Positions 12,900 through 14,872 of a stretch of 14,872 nucleotides of DNA are shown here, one piece after another. A program made the translations under genes and the position numbers. The stretch is from contig JAFRRE010000097.1 of the NCBI GenBank assembly GCA_017428285.1, positions 1 through 14,872 on the forward strand, written 5' to 3'. Under the pieces are notes generated by a model that saw nothing but the letters and a program-made list of their open reading frames with translations, searched no databases and was not told the origin of the DNA. Origin of the DNA: Bacteroidales bacterium. GTDB taxonomy: Bacteria > Bacteroidota > Bacteroidia > Bacteroidales > F082. Each line of letters opens with the position of its first letter. Position 1 is the stretch's first letter.

Positions 12900-13682
12900 T
12901 TAGATGATGTGTTTTTCTTTCAGTTTGTTGACGATCAGCTCAACGGCTTCTTCCTCGCTCACCTCGTGGACCTCGCCCGGGGCCTTCATGGCCTTCGGGA
13001 AGCTCTGGAACACCTTGGTGGGAGAACCGCTCAGACCGAGCTTGGTCTCATCGTAGTCGATCTTGTCGGCACCCCAGACCTCAACTTCCTTGTTGTAGGC
13101 CTCGACGATGCCGCTGACAGTCATGTAACGTGCTTGGAAAGCGGAAGCCAGCACGGTGAGGAGGCACTTGCCTTCCACCTCGAGGACTTGGACGCTGTCT
13201 TCGTTCTCTTTGTGGACGAGCAGGTTGCCATTGGGAAGCAGCTTGGCATCAGCCACGTAGCTCACCTGCGGCAGACCGAGGTGCTCGGCCATCTCGGGAC
13301 CCACCTGGGCGGTGTCACCATCGATGGCTTGGCGGCCGGCGATGATCAAGTCGTAGTCCAATGAACGGCAGAGGCCAGCCAAGGCATACGAGGTAGCCAA
13401 GGTGTCGGAGCCGGCGAACTTACGGTCAGAGAGAAGGATGGCACGGTCGGCGCCCATGGCGAAAGCTTCGCGCATGATGACGTCGGCTTGCGGAGGACCC
13501 ATGGAGACCACGGTGACATTGGCACCGAATTGGTCCTTCAGACGGAGAGCCAGCTCGAGACCGCCCTTGTCGTCAGGGTTCATGATGCTCGGAACACCGT
13601 CGCGAATCAAGGTGCCCTTTACCGGATCGATCTTGATTTCAGTGGTATCCGGAACTTGTTTGATACAAACGATAATATTCAT
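12900..13682 (-). CDS. etfB: Electron transfer flavoprotein subunit beta
   Basis: The 260-aa product starts MNIIVCIKQVPDTTEIKIDP, the standard EtfB/FixA start. It contains GRQAIDGDTAQVGPEMAEHLGLP, a nucleotide-binding region of the family. The partner of etfA, it contributes to the cofactor site of the heterodimer. A very good Shine-Dalgarno AGGAGG (13691-13696) lies 8 nt before the ATG, unusual for Bacteroidota and marking the start clearly. It sits 15 bp after the acyl-CoA dehydrogenase gene. Whether this ETF bifurcates electrons cannot be told from what I can see. Confidence 0.96.
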   Translation of the reverse strand: MNIIVCIKQVPDTTEIKIDPVKGTLIRDGVPSIMNPDDKGGLELALRLKDQFGANVTVVSMGPPQADVIMREAFAMGADRAILLSDRKFAGSDTLATSYALAGLCRSLDYDLIIAGRQAIDGDTAQVGPEMAEHLGLPQVSYVADAKLLPNGNLLVHKENEDSVQVLEVEGKCLLTVLASAFQARYMTVSGIVEAYNKEVEVWGADKIDYDETKLGLSGSPTKVFQSFPKAMKAPGEVHEVSEEEAVELIVNKLKEKHII

Positions 13683-13690
13683 ACTGCTTC

Positions 13691-13696
13691 CCTCCT
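13691..13696 (-). promoter_or_regulatory. Strong ribosome binding site of etfB
   Basis: Minus-strand AGGAGG, 8 nt before the etfB ATG, in the 15-bp gap after the dehydrogenase stop. Most other genes in the window lack such a site. Confidence 0.8.
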
Positions 13697-13697
13697 A

Positions 13698-14840
13698 TTA
13701 TTTCTTGAACAATTGACCAGCGATAACCATACGCTGCACTTCTGAGGTACCTTCGTAGATCTCTGTGATCTTGGCGTCACGCATCATGCGTTCCACAGGA
13801 TATTCACGAGTATAGCCATAGCCACCATGGAACTGGACAGCCTTGGTCGTCACTTCCATAGCAGTCTCGGCAGCAAACAACTTAGCCATAGCGGCATCAG
13901 GTGAATAAGGCAGACCCATGTCTTTCTTCCAAGCGGCGCTTCTGACGAGCAGACGGGCAGCTTCGACTTTGGTCTTGAGGTCGGCCATCTGGAACTGGGT
14001 GTTCTGGAACTGAGCGATGGCCTTGCCAAACTGCTTGCGTTCCTTGGTGTATTTGACGGTCTCATCCATAGCACCTTGAGCAATACCCAGGGCTTGGGAG
14101 GCGATACCGATACGACCACCATCCAAGGTCTTCATGGCAATGGTGAAGCCCTTGCCAAGAGGTCCGAGGAGGTTTTCCTTCGGCACTTCGCAGTTTTCGA
14201 AGATCAACTCGCAGGTAGCGCTGCCGCGGATACCCATCTTGAGTTCCTTCTTGCCGATGCTAAAACCAGGCATGCCCTTCTCCACGATGAAGGCGGAGAT
14301 GCCCTTGGTGCCCTTCGACTTGTCGGTCATGGCCATGACGATGAACACGTTGGCATAGGAGGCGTTGGTGATGAAGATCTTGGTTCCGTTGAGGATCCAC
14401 TTGTCACCCGCATCGACGGCAGTGGTCTGCTGCATGGCAGCATCGGTGCCGGCATTGGGCTCGGTCAGACCGAAAGCGCCAATCCATTCACCAGAGGCCA
14501 GCTTGGGCAGGTATTTCATTTTCTGTTCCTCGGTGCCATTCTCCAGGATGGGAGCCATGCACAACGAGGTGTGAGCCGAGACGATGACGCCGGTGGTGGC
14601 GCACACCCTCGAGAGCTCTTCGACCGCCATGATATACATCTGGACGGTACCGCCCTGTCCACCGTACTGCTTCGGAATCGGGATGCCCATGATGCCGAGC
14701 TTGCCCATCTTCTGGACAGTCTCCATCGGGAAGCGCTCCTGTTCATCGACTTCGGCGGCCAAAGGCTTTACTTCGTTCTCCGCAAACGATCTGATCATCT
14801 GCAGGAACAACTGTTCTGTCTTTGAGTAGCTAAAATCCAT
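13698..14840 (-). CDS. Short/medium-chain acyl-CoA dehydrogenase (butyryl-CoA dehydrogenase-like)
   Basis: The 380-aa product is a full-length acyl-CoA dehydrogenase. The N-terminus (FAENEVKPLAAEVDEQERFP) resembles clostridial butyryl-CoA dehydrogenases, and so does SRVCATTGVIVSAHTSL. The middle domain has FGLTEPNAGTDA and WILNGTKIFITNA. The C-terminal domain has FQNTQFQMADL, QFHGGYGYTREYPVERMMRDAKI and the catalytic base Glu363 in YEGTSEVQR. It oxidises (or, in butyrate formation, produces) saturated acyl-CoA using FAD, with electrons passed through EtfAB encoded downstream. Substrate chain length is inferred from resemblance only. The promoter, if any, is at or beyond the right window edge. 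Confidence 0.94.
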   Translation of the reverse strand: MDFSYSKTEQLFLQMIRSFAENEVKPLAAEVDEQERFPMETVQKMGKLGIMGIPIPKQYGGQGGTVQMYIMAVEELSRVCATTGVIVSAHTSLCMAPILENGTEEQKMKYLPKLASGEWIGAFGLTEPNAGTDAAMQQTTAVDAGDKWILNGTKIFITNASYANVFIVMAMTDKSKGTKGISAFIVEKGMPGFSIGKKELKMGIRGSATCELIFENCEVPKENLLGPLGKGFTIAMKTLDGGRIGIASQALGIAQGAMDETVKYTKERKQFGKAIAQFQNTQFQMADLKTKVEAARLLVRSAAWKKDMGLPYSPDAAMAKLFAAETAMEVTTKAVQFHGGYGYTREYPVERMMRDAKITEIYEGTSEVQRMVIAGQLFKK

Positions 14841-14850
14841 ACTATATTTA

Positions 14851-14872
14851 GTTAGGAGTTAGGAGTTAGGAG
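14851..14872. repeat. GTTAGGA tandem repeat upstream of the dehydrogenase gene
   Basis: Three perfect copies of GTTAGGA plus one base reach the window edge, 11 nt upstream of the dehydrogenase ATG. They lie in the probable leader or promoter region; the array may extend beyond the window. Confidence 0.75.

Noticed and set aside
14076..14825. 249-codon plus-strand frame
   Set aside because: Antisense to the acyl-CoA dehydrogenase gene, which has all family motifs; the antisense frame is a GC/codon effect.

Overview
The window looks like chromosome of a Bacteroidota bacterium, most likely order Bacteroidales. Many genes are preceded by the Bacteroidota -7 box TAnnTTTG (usually TATCTTTG, sometimes with a -33 TTG 19-21 bp upstream). 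Shine-Dalgarno sequences are mostly absent and the recognisable proteins are Bacteroidetes-like. The left two thirds is an AT-rich accessory, defence-type region. The right third is a GC-richer core metabolic operon.

Layout. (1) 1-485: a frameshifted REP-associated (Y1/HUH) transposase that carries an in-frame 28-bp palindrome and runs off the left edge. (2) 493-5404: a type I restriction-modification locus on the minus strand, in the order DUF2971 gene, hsdM, then hsdS. A Fic-family gene sits on the opposite strand between hsdM and hsdS and is bracketed by two related 45-nt repeat blocks. No hsdR is present. (3) 5465-7380: a three-unit tandem array. Each unit has a rightward small gene facing a leftward, promoter-bearing and terminator-bearing putative small RNA that ends at the small gene's stop codon. 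The third gene is intact (142 aa, possible BECR-type nuclease domain). The second is its decayed paralogue (one frameshift and one internal deletion). The first encodes an unrelated 50-aa protein. The second and third RNAs share a helix with a compensatory change and a conserved loop. (4) 7386-8073: a conserved hypothetical gene and a DUF1232 membrane protein on the minus strand. (5) 8228-9337: a YhcG/DUF1016 PD-(D/E)xK nuclease. (6) 9329-11049: low-molecular-weight protein tyrosine phosphatase and a ThrE-type exporter, minus strand. (7) 11231-11793: a RelE/ParE-type toxin-antitoxin pair. (8) 11866-14840: acyl-CoA dehydrogenase, etfB and etfA as one minus-strand operon with a strong terminator.

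Together, the left part is a layered defence/conflict island: type I methyltransferase and specificity subunits, Fic, DUF2971, the small-gene/RNA array, YhcG and a toxin-antitoxin pair. The right end is a fatty-acyl/butyryl-CoA dehydrogenase module with its electron-transferring flavoprotein. The array at 5465-7380 is the strongest candidate for something undescribed.
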